DNA from: Roseofilum reptotaenium CS-1145
GTDB taxonomy: Bacteria; Cyanobacteriota; Cyanobacteriia; Cyanobacteriales; Desertifilaceae
Direction: 5' to 3'
Assembly: GCF_028330985.1 (NCBI RefSeq)
Contig: NZ_JAQMUE010000082.1
Span: forward strand, 92,464 to 156,463
Length of the DNA stretch: 64,000 bases
Position 1 is the first letter of the stretch. Each line of letters begins with the position of its first letter. The position numbers and the translations under genes are program-made. This document shows, in pieces, positions 34,420-44,000 of the stretch. The notes beneath the pieces are model-generated. The model was not told the DNA's origin. It did no database searches and saw only the letters and a program-made list of their open reading frames with translations.

Positions 34420-36645
34420 ATGACTGGCATTTCTACGACAGAGTTACAACAACAGGCCCTTGAATATTTCGTTACCCAAGACTATGCTCAAGCTGTCACG
34501 CTTTACCAAAACTGGCTTGATATGTACCCTGAGTGCAGAGAAGGGTATTGGTACTTGGGATTAGCCTTACTCCTTCAAGGACAGGAAATTGAAGCTCAAG
34601 TCACTTGGATGTTAGTTATTGGGGAAGCAACAGACGAGGAAATAGGGCTATGGACTCAAGAATTGGTCAGTGTTTTAGAAACTGAAGCCGAACGTCAAGT
34701 TAAGGCAAACCAGCCAAAATTAACATGGGTAATTCGGCAGCACATTCGGGAAATCGATCCAACCGATATTAATAATTTACTTAATCTCCTACAACTGGCT
34801 CTAGAACTAGAGAGATTAACAGAGGACGAACTGACTGAAATCGGAATTACTGACTTATTGAGTGCTAACTCAGAAGCAGTAGAGGTGAATCTACCTCTAC
34901 TGTTAGAAACTTTAAATGTTTTCCTGGATAAAGCCCCCTTAGATCCCCTCCTACCGAAGTTTGTGGAAGTGTGTGTTCCTTTCATTTCTATCGAAGACTT
35001 ATCCGCATTTCTGAAAATAATTTTATCCTCTTGTATCAAAATCAGTCGCACCCTATTTCATCCAGAAGTATCTATTACATTAGCTAAAATCGCCCTAAAA
35101 GCTGATCCAGAGCACCCAGAAATCTGGCGACAACTATCCAATTACTATCAACTTAATCGCGAATATGAGAAAGCCCTAGAAGCGGCAGAAATTGTTCATC
35201 AGTTAGCTCAAAATTCCATTGACAAGATTATTGCTAATTTCCTGAAAATTACGGCCTTAATGGATACGGGTGGACGTTGGCATGATGCCTTAGTGATTTC
35301 CGATCAACAAGCTGAGTTACTGCTCTCCCTCGATCCCAAGGAAGCCCAAAATTACCCTTTATTCAGTAGTAGTCGTTTGTATACCAGCAGCTATTTTTTC
35401 CCTTACTTTCGGGATGAAGCCAGAGCTAATCGAGAGATTCATAATCATTTAGCTCAGTTTTGTCAGTCTGGAATTGAGTTTCACGAGCAAGAGCGAGTGC
35501 AACGCTACAGAAAGGGTTGGAATGCTCCGGGTTCAAAATCCAAGCGTTTGAGAATTGGATATCTTTCCCATTGTTTTATGAGTCACTCCGTGGGATGGTT
35601 GGCTCGATGGTTATTCCAACATCATGACCAAGAGCAGTATGAAATTTATGCTTATGTTGTCAACTATAAGTCAGAGTCTCCCGACCCGCTACAACAATGG
35701 TATGTTGAGAATGTTACTCAAGCTCGTAAACTCGGACGTGAGGATCTTGAGGTTGCCGATCGCATTAGTGAAGATAATATCGATATTCTGGTTGATCTTG
35801 ATAGTCTCACCCTAGATTTAGCTTGCACGGTTATGGCTCTCAAACCTGCTCCTATTCAAGTCAGTTGGTTAGGATGGGATGCTCCGGGTATTCCGACAAT
35901 TGACTATATGATTGCCGATCCTTATGTCTTACCTGAAAATGCCCAGGATTACTACTGTGAAACAATTTGGCGATTGCCCCAGACCTATATTGCGGTGGAT
36001 GGATTTGAGGTTGAAGTCCCTACTCTGCGCCGCGAAATGCTAGATATTCCTAATGATGCGGTTTTGTACTTTAGTTCCCAACGGGGCTTTAAGCGTCACC
36101 CAGACAATGCAAGAGCGCAACTGAAGATTATTAAAGAAGTGCCTAACAGTTATTTCCTGATTAAAGGATTGGGCGACCAAGATTTGATTAAGCAGTTTTT
36201 TCTGCAACTAGCAGAGGAAGAAGGAGTCTTAGAAGAGCAACTGAGGTTTATCCGTCCTGCACCCTCTGAAGCTATGCACCGTGCCAATATGAGTATTCTT
36301 GATGTGGTGTTAGATACTTTTCCTTACAATGGAGCGACGACTACCCTAGAAACGTTATGGATGGGTGTTCCAATCGTGACTCAAGTTGGCAAACAATTTG
36401 CGGCTCGCAATAGCTATACCATGATGATGAATGTGGGGGTTACTGAGGGTATAGCTTGGACAGATGAAGAATATATTAAATGGGGAATTCGTTTTGGTAA
36501 AGAACCCGAATTACGACAAAACGTGGCATGGAAGTTGAAAGAGTCTCGGAAAACTTCGCCCTTATGGAATAGCAAGCAGTTTGCTCGTGAGATGGAAAAG
36601 GCTTATGAGCAAATGTGGCAACGATATGTTGAGTCTGGAGATTGA
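34420..36645 (+). CDS. OGT/SPINDLY-type glycosyltransferase with TPR region (GT41)
   Basis: A 741-residue protein. The N-terminal part (about 1-290) is helical with TPR-like units (ALEYFVTQDYAQAVTLYQNW, PEIWRQLSNYYQLNREYEKALEAAE). The catalytic region (about 370-735) shows GT41 landmarks: LRIGYLSHCFMSHSVGWLARWL, DILVDLDSLTLDLACTVMALKPAPIQ and QVSWLGWDAPGIPTIDYMIAD. The sugar-donor region follows (FSSQRGFKRHPDN, DVVLDTFPYNGATTTLETLWMGVP). OGT-family enzymes transfer a sugar, usually GlcNAc or fucose, to Ser/Thr. It lies 200 bases behind the pilin-like gene in the same direction, so protein O-glycosylation of the pilus is a reasonable inference. Confidence 0.9.
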   Translation: MTGISTTELQQQALEYFVTQDYAQAVTLYQNWLDMYPECREGYWYLGLALLLQGQEIEAQVTWMLVIGEATDEEIGLWTQELVSVLETEAERQVKANQPKLTWVIRQHIREIDPTDINNLLNLLQLALELERLTEDELTEIGITDLLSANSEAVEVNLPLLLETLNVFLDKAPLDPLLPKFVEVCVPFISIEDLSAFLKIILSSCIKISRTLFHPEVSITLAKIALKADPEHPEIWRQLSNYYQLNREYEKALEAAEIVHQLAQNSIDKIIANFLKITALMDTGGRWHDALVISDQQAELLLSLDPKEAQNYPLFSSSRLYTSSYFFPYFRDEARANREIHNHLAQFCQSGIEFHEQERVQRYRKGWNAPGSKSKRLRIGYLSHCFMSHSVGWLARWLFQHHDQEQYEIYAYVVNYKSESPDPLQQWYVENVTQARKLGREDLEVADRISEDNIDILVDLDSLTLDLACTVMALKPAPIQVSWLGWDAPGIPTIDYMIADPYVLPENAQDYYCETIWRLPQTYIAVDGFEVEVPTLRREMLDIPNDAVLYFSSQRGFKRHPDNARAQLKIIKEVPNSYFLIKGLGDQDLIKQFFLQLAEEEGVLEEQLRFIRPAPSEAMHRANMSILDVVLDTFPYNGATTTLETLWMGVPIVTQVGKQFAARNSYTMMMNVGVTEGIAWTDEEYIKWGIRFGKEPELRQNVAWKLKESRKTSPLWNSKQFAREMEKAYEQMWQRYVESGD

Positions 36646-36652
36646 GCCAGGA

Positions 36653-38200
36653 TTAGAATAGAGGTAGATGTTGTAGTTTAGCATTGACCAGAGCATCTTG
36701 ATTTTCGTTTTCTAGAGCAATACGAGCCTGAAGCTGATATTGTAAGACGTGCCATTGAGAGGTACTCAAAGACTCTAGGAAGATAATGTCGGGTGCGTTA
36801 TCTTCTTCCATCTCTTCAATTTCCCCTAACATTAAGAGCTGAAAGGTGATTTGAGCTAAAATTTCATTGGCTTCTTCTGCTGTGGTCTTGTTAATATCTA
36901 TTAACAGAGCAATACGGTGGCTATCTCCATAATTTAAGACTCGTTGGAGTAAATTTCCTAAGTCCTGCACAAGCTGTGCTTCTGGTTGTAACCAATCTGG
37001 AAAAGCAATCAGATTGAGTTCTCTTAATTCAAAGGGAAGTAATTCTTCTGTACTCTTAAATCCCAAAAGTTTTAAAAATCTTAGAGCTGTAGGAATGGGG
37101 GCATAATGTTCCAGAACCCATTGTCGTCCTGCTTGAGAAATTTTTTCGAGAACAGTGGGTTCGCTTCTGATCCGGTCTACGGTATCTTGCATATTTTCCA
37201 TATCAATGCCAATATAGTGCGTCCAATTTTCTGGCATGACTGGGAGGCTTACAGCATATCGATCCAAGTCAACGTGAAAGGTGACACATCCAGCAGCTAG
37301 GGATTCCCAGAATCGCCAACTATCCCACCATTCAATATAAGGCGATCGCTTCTTCAGGGCAGGGATATACCAACCAGCAAAAGCAGCACAAGCGACCTGG
37401 GATTTAAGGCGCTGATAATATTGGGGATAATGACGACGGCCTGTTTGTTTCCATTGTAAGTAATGATAGGGGTCGGAAGGAGAGTTATGACGAGCATCAA
37501 CCTTTTGATCTACCGGTAAAATCTTCTCAATCAGAGGAATAAATTGCTGGTTTGTGACAATCCGTACCGGATAATCGGCTTGTACTTTAAACCTTTCTCC
37601 TTGGTGAGTATGAGTTGTGGCAAAGCCTTGTTCAACTGCATTTATTGGATAACTGGTAAACAGTTCTTTTTGATCGACTCGGAAGTTAAATAAGAGGGAA
37701 TACTGACGCTGGTCAAAAGTGGGAATCGTTTGCACTTCTGTAACGATCCGATGGGATAGGCCAAAAGCCCAGGGAATAAAGTTACTGGGATATTGAGTCT
37801 GATGATGACAGTGTGTTCTCAAGATAACATCAAAATGAGCGATTGTTGGCGGCCATAGAGAGGCATCAGGCCCATCCATATCATCAAGATAAATGTTTAT
37901 ATGGTGGCGATATCGGTTACAGATCAATTCTGGAAAGGGACGTTGGGCAAAAACCCAGTTTTTATCGAGAATAACCAGTAAACAATCTTCAGGGTTAACC
38001 TGAGAGTCATGAATAAATAAATAATCTCCTGGTTCAGTAGAAAGGAGCCAATAGTTGCAATTTGCATAAACTGGGATATTTAAGGCTTTCAACCCTTCAG
38101 CTAACCCAATAGCTAGATGGGGAAACTGATCTTCTATCAGATAGAAATAAGCACTACAAGGCTGGATACGATCGCGTGATATTTGAGGAGAAGCTACCAT
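36653..38200 (-). CDS. Glycosyltransferase-like protein with shared C-terminal module
   Basis: A 515-residue protein. Residues about 1-385 look like a GT-B-type glycosyltransferase of unknown family: an N-terminal Rossmann-like half, then YIEWWDSWRFWESLAAGCVTFHVDL, and SQAGRQWVLEHYAPIPTALRFLKLLG, which resembles the glycosyl_trans_1 C-terminal end. Residues about 392-515 (LRELNLIAFPDWLQPEAQL ... LENENQDAL) form a module that also ends the proteins at 39542 and 41008. It is more divergent here than in those two. The gene ends 7 bases from the convergent OGT gene. The acceptor and donor are unknown. Confidence 0.7.
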   Translation of the reverse strand: MVASPQISRDRIQPCSAYFYLIEDQFPHLAIGLAEGLKALNIPVYANCNYWLLSTEPGDYLFIHDSQVNPEDCLLVILDKNWVFAQRPFPELICNRYRHHINIYLDDMDGPDASLWPPTIAHFDVILRTHCHHQTQYPSNFIPWAFGLSHRIVTEVQTIPTFDQRQYSLLFNFRVDQKELFTSYPINAVEQGFATTHTHQGERFKVQADYPVRIVTNQQFIPLIEKILPVDQKVDARHNSPSDPYHYLQWKQTGRRHYPQYYQRLKSQVACAAFAGWYIPALKKRSPYIEWWDSWRFWESLAAGCVTFHVDLDRYAVSLPVMPENWTHYIGIDMENMQDTVDRIRSEPTVLEKISQAGRQWVLEHYAPIPTALRFLKLLGFKSTEELLPFELRELNLIAFPDWLQPEAQLVQDLGNLLQRVLNYGDSHRIALLIDINKTTAEEANEILAQITFQLLMLGEIEEMEEDNAPDIIFLESLSTSQWHVLQYQLQARIALENENQDALVNAKLQHLPLF

Positions 38201-38287
38201 AATGAATAGAATGTTTATGCTTCAGATAAAGGGATTAAATTACATTGTATGTAATTTGTTTGGTTTTATACAATAATTATGTCTAGG

Positions 38288-38704
38288 TTATTCCTGTGTT
38301 GGGGATGGCATAGAATTAGGAGCTGATGATTCTTCTTCCGGTTGGGGAGATTGAGTCGTGTTTAATTGTTCTTGAAGTTGAGTATAAAGCGTTTGGTAGG
38401 TTTGATCTTCTGGATTGATTTCAATCAGAGTTTCGAGAGGTTCTACAAGACCTTCAAGGTTGTTCATTTGTAGTCGAACCCTGACTAATCCTTCTAAAGC
38501 CACTTGGTTTTGCGGTTCTCGTTCTAGAACTTTGAGATATCCTCTTTCATAGCTCATGAGTTGTTCTTGCGGGTTCACTTCAGGGATTTCTGGAGAGGGA
38601 TTTTGGTGCTGGGAATCTCGAAATAAACGAGTGGTCGCAAAGGCAGTAGAACTGAAGAATGCCAGTGCGCCAACAATGGATAGAAAACGTTGTGATTTTT
38701 TCAT
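38288..38704 (-). CDS. Secreted or anchored TPR-like small protein, 138 aa
   Basis: From the ATG at 38704 the sequence starts MKKSQRFLSIVGALAFFSST, a signal peptide or membrane anchor. A proline-rich spacer follows, then one to two TPR-like units (YERGYLKVLEREPQNQVALEGL, LEPLETLIEINPEDQTYQTLY). The tail is rich in Pro, Ser and Gln (low complexity). A TTG at 38731 would add nine residues. It is probably periplasmic. It sits in the minus-strand series of the glycan locus, 56 bases behind a second TPR-like membrane protein. Role unknown. Confidence 0.7.
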   Translation of the reverse strand: MKKSQRFLSIVGALAFFSSTAFATTRLFRDSQHQNPSPEIPEVNPQEQLMSYERGYLKVLEREPQNQVALEGLVRVRLQMNNLEGLVEPLETLIEINPEDQTYQTLYTQLQEQLNTTQSPQPEEESSAPNSMPSPTQE

Positions 38705-38760
38705 GTTCTTATTATAGAAGTTATCACTCAAACTAGATTTAGAGCGATCGCAATTTCAGC

Positions 38761-39567
38761 TCAATCAACCGGTTCTAAGGGAGGTGGAATTAAGGATTCT
38801 ATGCGGCCCTCCGAGTCCAGGATAACACGGCCGCCGATCGCCTCCATGCTGGTAATAGCTCTCTGGCGTGTTTTTTCATCGGTTGCATTAATGAGTACAC
38901 TGCCCCAAGCTTGAAACTGTGCCCGCTTGCTATTAGGGTTTTCCGCTAAAAACTCTGCTGTTGAGGCAGACAGAGCCATAATAGTTTCACTCTCTGGATC
39001 GTTATATTCACTTGCCCATTCAGCCGCTTTAGTAAATGAATCCCGCGCTGCTTCACCTTCCCCTAAAAACAGAAGTTGGTCAACCCCCATGTAGCGCCAG
39101 GCATAGTAACCACGAGGGGGGTCTTGAGAAGAGAGTTGTTCTAAGCCTTGTTGCATCATCGACACAGAAATATCCGGTTGTCCAGAATACAAAGAAACAC
39201 TTGCAGAAAGTCCAAAATAAGCGGGGATAAATCGAGGATCTTCTGTGAGAGTAACCTTAAAATACTCAGTAGACAAATCATAGCCAGTTTGATCGCGGGC
39301 CGGATCGTCACCAAAATAGATCAGAAATTTAACAAAGCTCCAATTGGCAGTGAGATTATCAAAGCCAAAATTAGGTAAAACCTGGAGTAATTTCAGTTCC
39401 AGAGCTTCTTGAGCGACTTCTTGCTGCCGTTGTTGCGGCGATCGCTCAGTTGACTCTACTTTAAGCCGGTTCAGTTTAAGTAATTGTACTGAAAAAATTG
39501 CCAGAGAACATAGGAGAATTAACCCTCCTGCTGCCATTGTGTTAGCCCACTGTCGGTTCATGAACAT
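38761..39567 (-). CDS. Membrane-anchored TPR-like protein, 268 aa
   Basis: One N-terminal membrane segment (about 10-29, ANTMAAGGLILLCSLAIFSV) is followed by a basic linker. TPR-type helices come next (YFKVTLTEDPRFIPAYFGLSASVS, AARDSFTKAAEWASEYNDPE). The start overlaps the stop of the upstream FkbM gene by 26 bases, implying translational coupling. Its second ATG (39561) also overlaps. Proteins of this layout are common in cyanobacterial pilus/glycan loci. I cannot assign a function. Confidence 0.75.
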   Translation of the reverse strand: MFMNRQWANTMAAGGLILLCSLAIFSVQLLKLNRLKVESTERSPQQRQQEVAQEALELKLLQVLPNFGFDNLTANWSFVKFLIYFGDDPARDQTGYDLSTEYFKVTLTEDPRFIPAYFGLSASVSLYSGQPDISVSMMQQGLEQLSSQDPPRGYYAWRYMGVDQLLFLGEGEAARDSFTKAAEWASEYNDPESETIMALSASTAEFLAENPNSKRAQFQAWGSVLINATDEKTRQRAITSMEAIGGRVILDSEGRIESLIPPPLEPVD

Positions 39568-40972
39568 GAAGATCTCCTAGCTCAATAAGAGGAATGGAAT
39601 CTACCTGAGATAAGGTGATCGCATCTTGATTTTCATCCTCTAGCTTAATTCTCCCTTGTAATTGGGGCATTAAAACTGACCATTGAACCTCACTTAAGTC
39701 TCCGACTAAAATAATTTCTGGCCCTTCATCTACTTCCACACTCTCTTCCATCAGCCACTTCATCGCCATGCTCGATAGGAGTAGATCTGCATCTTCGGCT
39801 TCTATATTACTGCGATCAATCAATAAAGTCATTTTAGTGCGATCAGGATGACTGACTAGACCTTTAATAACCTCTTGCAATGCCAACTCAATCATTTCTT
39901 CAGGTTGTGACCAATCTGGAAAAGCGATCCAGTTAGTTTCTCTTAGTGCTATGTTTAAATCCAGATCGTTTGGCTTGTGCAGTGAAGATTCCTTAACATA
40001 TTTACTATCCAGATAGTGTTGAATTCTTTGCATTTCTGGTAAGAGATTAATTCCAAATTCAACGGCTTTAGGGTATTCAGATATGACTTCAGCTAAGTTA
40101 TTAGCAAAATTATACTTGGGTTGATCTCCATATTTCCAAGTGATGTACTCTAACGTTTCCATCGCTACGTCATAAAACTCTAGAATATCAGCAACACATG
40201 CTAACTTTAAGAGCTTTTCTGGATTTTTTTGGGATGCTTCTGACTCTTGAATCAAATCTTGAAAATAAAAAGCATCTGTCCATACTAACTGACCCAGATG
40301 CTGTTCAGAATGTAGAGGGCCTCTACGACGGTCATTCCGATATAATTTACCAAAATCAAGAAAGCTAAAGCCTTTATCTCTCAGATACAAGTCTATATCG
40401 CTAAAGAGAGGCACATTTTCATAGAGACGGGCGAATTCTACTTCTACTTTCAGAAACAGTAAATTTTTTAAAAGGCTCTCAGAACCTTGCAAAATTTTCA
40501 GCTCTGCTCCTTGGGTATCGATTTGTAAGAAATCGATACTACTAATTCCTTCTGCATGACAAAAATCATCTAGAGTTGTTGTCTCTATTGTTTCTTCTAA
40601 TACCACTTGCATACTCAATTCCCCACCAACAAAACGAGACACAAATGACGGGTTTGGAGGATACAGAGAGCTACAAGCAGGGTATCTAGTAAGGTACAAA
40701 GTCTCAGTACTTACGCAGTTCCAAAGAGCTAAAGGAATATGTTTTTCTTTGTGCACGCTATTTGATAATTGCAGCTTTTGATTCATGGTTTCGCAAGCGT
40801 CACGATGGGCATCAAAACCATATATTGTTAGGTTTGAGCCAAGCCAACCCCAACCTTGATCGACATAGTCTTTGTCAAACCCTTCTAGTACCCTAGAACC
40901 GACAATAGCTATTGTAATACCAATATTATCGAGTTTTCCACTTTTCTTTAAGCTCTCAATGAACTTTGGCAT
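39542..40972 (-). CDS. FkbM-family methyltransferase with shared C-terminal module
   Basis: A 476-residue protein. The N-terminal half (about 1-215) has FkbM features: TTTLDDFCHAEGISSIDFLQIDTQGAELKILQG and LLFLKVEVEFARLYENVPLF. The glycine-rich SAM loop at the start is poorly conserved (IAIVGSRVLEGFDKDY), so activity is uncertain. A helical region follows (about 240-335). Residues about 343-452 are the shared module (LRETNWIAFPDWSQPEEMIE ... LEDENQDAI), about 84% identical by eye count (92 of 110) to that of the 41008 protein. FkbM enzymes O-methylate sugars or polyketides. GGAG stands before the ATG. Confidence 0.8.
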   Translation of the reverse strand: MPKFIESLKKSGKLDNIGITIAIVGSRVLEGFDKDYVDQGWGWLGSNLTIYGFDAHRDACETMNQKLQLSNSVHKEKHIPLALWNCVSTETLYLTRYPACSSLYPPNPSFVSRFVGGELSMQVVLEETIETTTLDDFCHAEGISSIDFLQIDTQGAELKILQGSESLLKNLLFLKVEVEFARLYENVPLFSDIDLYLRDKGFSFLDFGKLYRNDRRRGPLHSEQHLGQLVWTDAFYFQDLIQESEASQKNPEKLLKLACVADILEFYDVAMETLEYITWKYGDQPKYNFANNLAEVISEYPKAVEFGINLLPEMQRIQHYLDSKYVKESSLHKPNDLDLNIALRETNWIAFPDWSQPEEMIELALQEVIKGLVSHPDRTKMTLLIDRSNIEAEDADLLLSSMAMKWLMEESVEVDEGPEIILVGDLSEVQWSVLMPQLQGRIKLEDENQDAITLSQVDSIPLIELGDLHVHEPTVG

Positions 40973-41007
40973 TTTTTAGAAATCTCCTCTTGTGTTAATA
41001 GTGTTGC

Positions 41008-44000
41008 TCAATTTTTAAATAAATAACTCATGTCTATAGGGGTGATTTGATCGGCATGAACGGTGTACATTGCATCTTGATTTTCATCTTCTAACTGAAT
41101 TCGCCCCTGTAACTGAGGGATTAATACTGACCATTGAGCCTCACTTAAGTTCCCCACTAAAACAATTTCTGGCCCTTCATCAACCTCCACACTCTCTTCC
41201 ATCAGCAAATTCATCGCTACGCTCGATAATAGTAGATCGGCATCTTCGGCTTCTATATTACTATGATCGATCAATAAAGTCATTTTGGAGCGATCGCGAT
41301 GGCTAACTAACCCTTTAATGACCTCTTGCAAGGCTAACCCAATCCTTTCTTCAGGTAGTGACCAGTCTGGAAATAGAATTAAGTTAATCTCTCGCAGATT
41401 TAAACGAGCCAAAGTTCCTCTCAGCACTGCTAACTTCATAGTGTTGGCCATTTTCTGCCAGGAGAACTGCTTCACTTGTGCTAAACCTTTGGCGATCAAT
41501 GAGCGACGAACCTTTGTTTTTTGGACTTCACAGAGTTGCTCAGCTAAACCCTCAACATTATAGGGGTCAACATAGATCACTGCATCTCCCCCAACTTCTG
41601 GAAGAGACGCATTGGCACAGGTAATTACAGGACAACCACAAGCTAAGGCTTCTGCCACCGGCATTCCGAAACCCTCATACAGGGAGGGATACACCAAAGC
41701 CACAGCCCCAGAATAAGCGACTTTCAATTCTTTATCAGAGAGAATCAATGAATGTATCACACTGCCTGAAGCATATTGTCTATATTCATTGCCAAGGGGA
41801 ACACCACTTCCCGTACAGATCATTTCAAAGCCTTGTTTGCTGTGTAGTGTTGAAAAAGCTTGGAAAAACAACATGGAATTTTTGTAATTTCCGCCCGCAC
41901 CCACCAGCAGAAAATAAGGCTTAGTAATCCCATACTTGTACTTAAATTCGTTGATTTGAGTTGCTGTGGCTGCCGTAAAAGTGGGAGAAACACCGCAATG
42001 AGCTACGGTAATTTGATCGAGGGCGATCTCTGGGAAAAACTTCACCAGATCGCGGGCAGTGCTTTCAGAAATAGAAATGTAGGAATCTGCATGACTGATG
42101 GCATGGTGTTTTTCACGCCACATAGGTTCATTAACATTTGCACCTAAGACTTCCGGAATCATGTCATAGGCCATGAAGACAGAAGGGGTGGATAGGGGGG
42201 TAGTGTAGTAAGTGGAAATAAATAGATCTGCTCCTTCTATGTCGCAAACCTCCTGGAGCATTTGTTTATCAAGTTCTGTATTGTTGTAGTCATACCGAGG
42301 AATGGTTCTAGACTTAATTCCAGGAATTTGTGCCGTGTTATGTCGATCCAGCAATAGGATATGAGCAGCAAAGTCAGTTTTAGCCCATTCTGCCAACAGC
42401 GATCGCCACACGCGAGCAATCCCTGTATTATAAAGTTGGAAGAACACGCCATCAATGACAATGGTCGGCGATTTCCTCTGAGCTTTCTTCGATAATTTTG
42501 AGAACTGGGGCTGTAAAAACTTCCAATTCCCTTCTGTTACATCCTTTTGGACTAAGGGGGCTATACCCAATGACTCAGCGCGATCGACCATTGTGTTATC
42601 CCCTACCCATGAAAAATAATCGCGAAGATAAACTGGGAACTGGGCTTCTGACTGTAGTGCGCTCCACTCGATTACTGCATTTTGATAACCGTAATACTGT
42701 TCTTTAAATTTTAATTGTTCGGGAGTCACATAGGCAAAATGTTGAAAAACCAAACCTTCTTTTTCTGTTGCATCATGAGTCAAAGGATTAATAGCAGCTA
42801 TATTTTTAAACTGTCCATCAGGTAAAGGTTCAACTAATATTGGCGGTTCATGGGCTGCCCAAACATATCCCGGCTTAAACCTCCAGGTACGCAACCAATC
42901 CTGTTGGGGATTTTGAGTGTAGCAATTGCGGGTACTAATGACCAAATTTTCTCCTACAAAGTACCAGCACCAGTAATACGCGGCTGTTTTTTCTCCCTGT
43001 TCAATAAACAATCTTCTAGCGTTGCAAATTTGCTCCACCGTCCAAATTTCATCTACATCTATCTGCCAAAGTAAGCATTCTTCTCTAATGTTGGCTAAAG
43101 GAGCATTCACCATTTCTCGTTTTCCATCCCAGAATTCACCTTCTGGTTTTCGATAGAGGGTTATATTTTCTGGATAGTCTGCTTTGAGTTGATCTAAGTA
43201 TTCTGATGTATCATCTTTACTCAAACCTTGGTCATGAATCTCATCCGTTATCTTTCCACCAAGTTTCACGCTCCAACTCGTATCATGTTTGAGATCTGCC
43301 ACTCCTTCAATAATATGCCAATGCCATTTGAAAGGAAGCTTTTTAAGGACTTTGATGTGATATTTAACAAAAGGCTCTCCATTCAAAACAATGGTAAAGA
43401 AATGAATGGGGACTTCAGGAAATGCAATATAATTCTCATAAAAGGCATGAGAATCTATGACTTGCCCTCCAATTCTACCATCCTTCTCAATTTGATGACA
43501 TTCATAACCATTCTCGATTAAGATTTTGAATGTATCTCCCGCTTTTCTGTTTAATCCGTCGAGCATCTTTTGCGAGATCTCAAATTGAATAAATCTCACC
43601 TTCTTTTGTTTCAACAAGTTCCTTGCACCTAAAAGGGCATCAGACTCAGCTCCTTCTACATCAATTTTCAAATAATCTATTGTTTCAATATTTTTGGTCT
43701 CACAAAAAGCATCTAGAGTGATTCCTTCTACAATTTCGGTCTTAGCAATTGGAACATTTTCTTGCGGATTGTCTGGATTTGGCATCTGTGGCATACCAAT
43801 ACTGTTCCACACAGAATAGTCTTCTGGAAATTCATGGAACTCTATCTCTTTGTTTTCTGAAAAAACTGCTTTTTTAAATGCATTAACATTGTTTGAATCT
43901 TGACTGTTTAATCGATCTTCGAGTTTTTCAAAAACTGTTGACGTGGGTTCAAACGCATAAACTCTACCAGACTCACCGACTAATTGGCTCAACAGAATCG

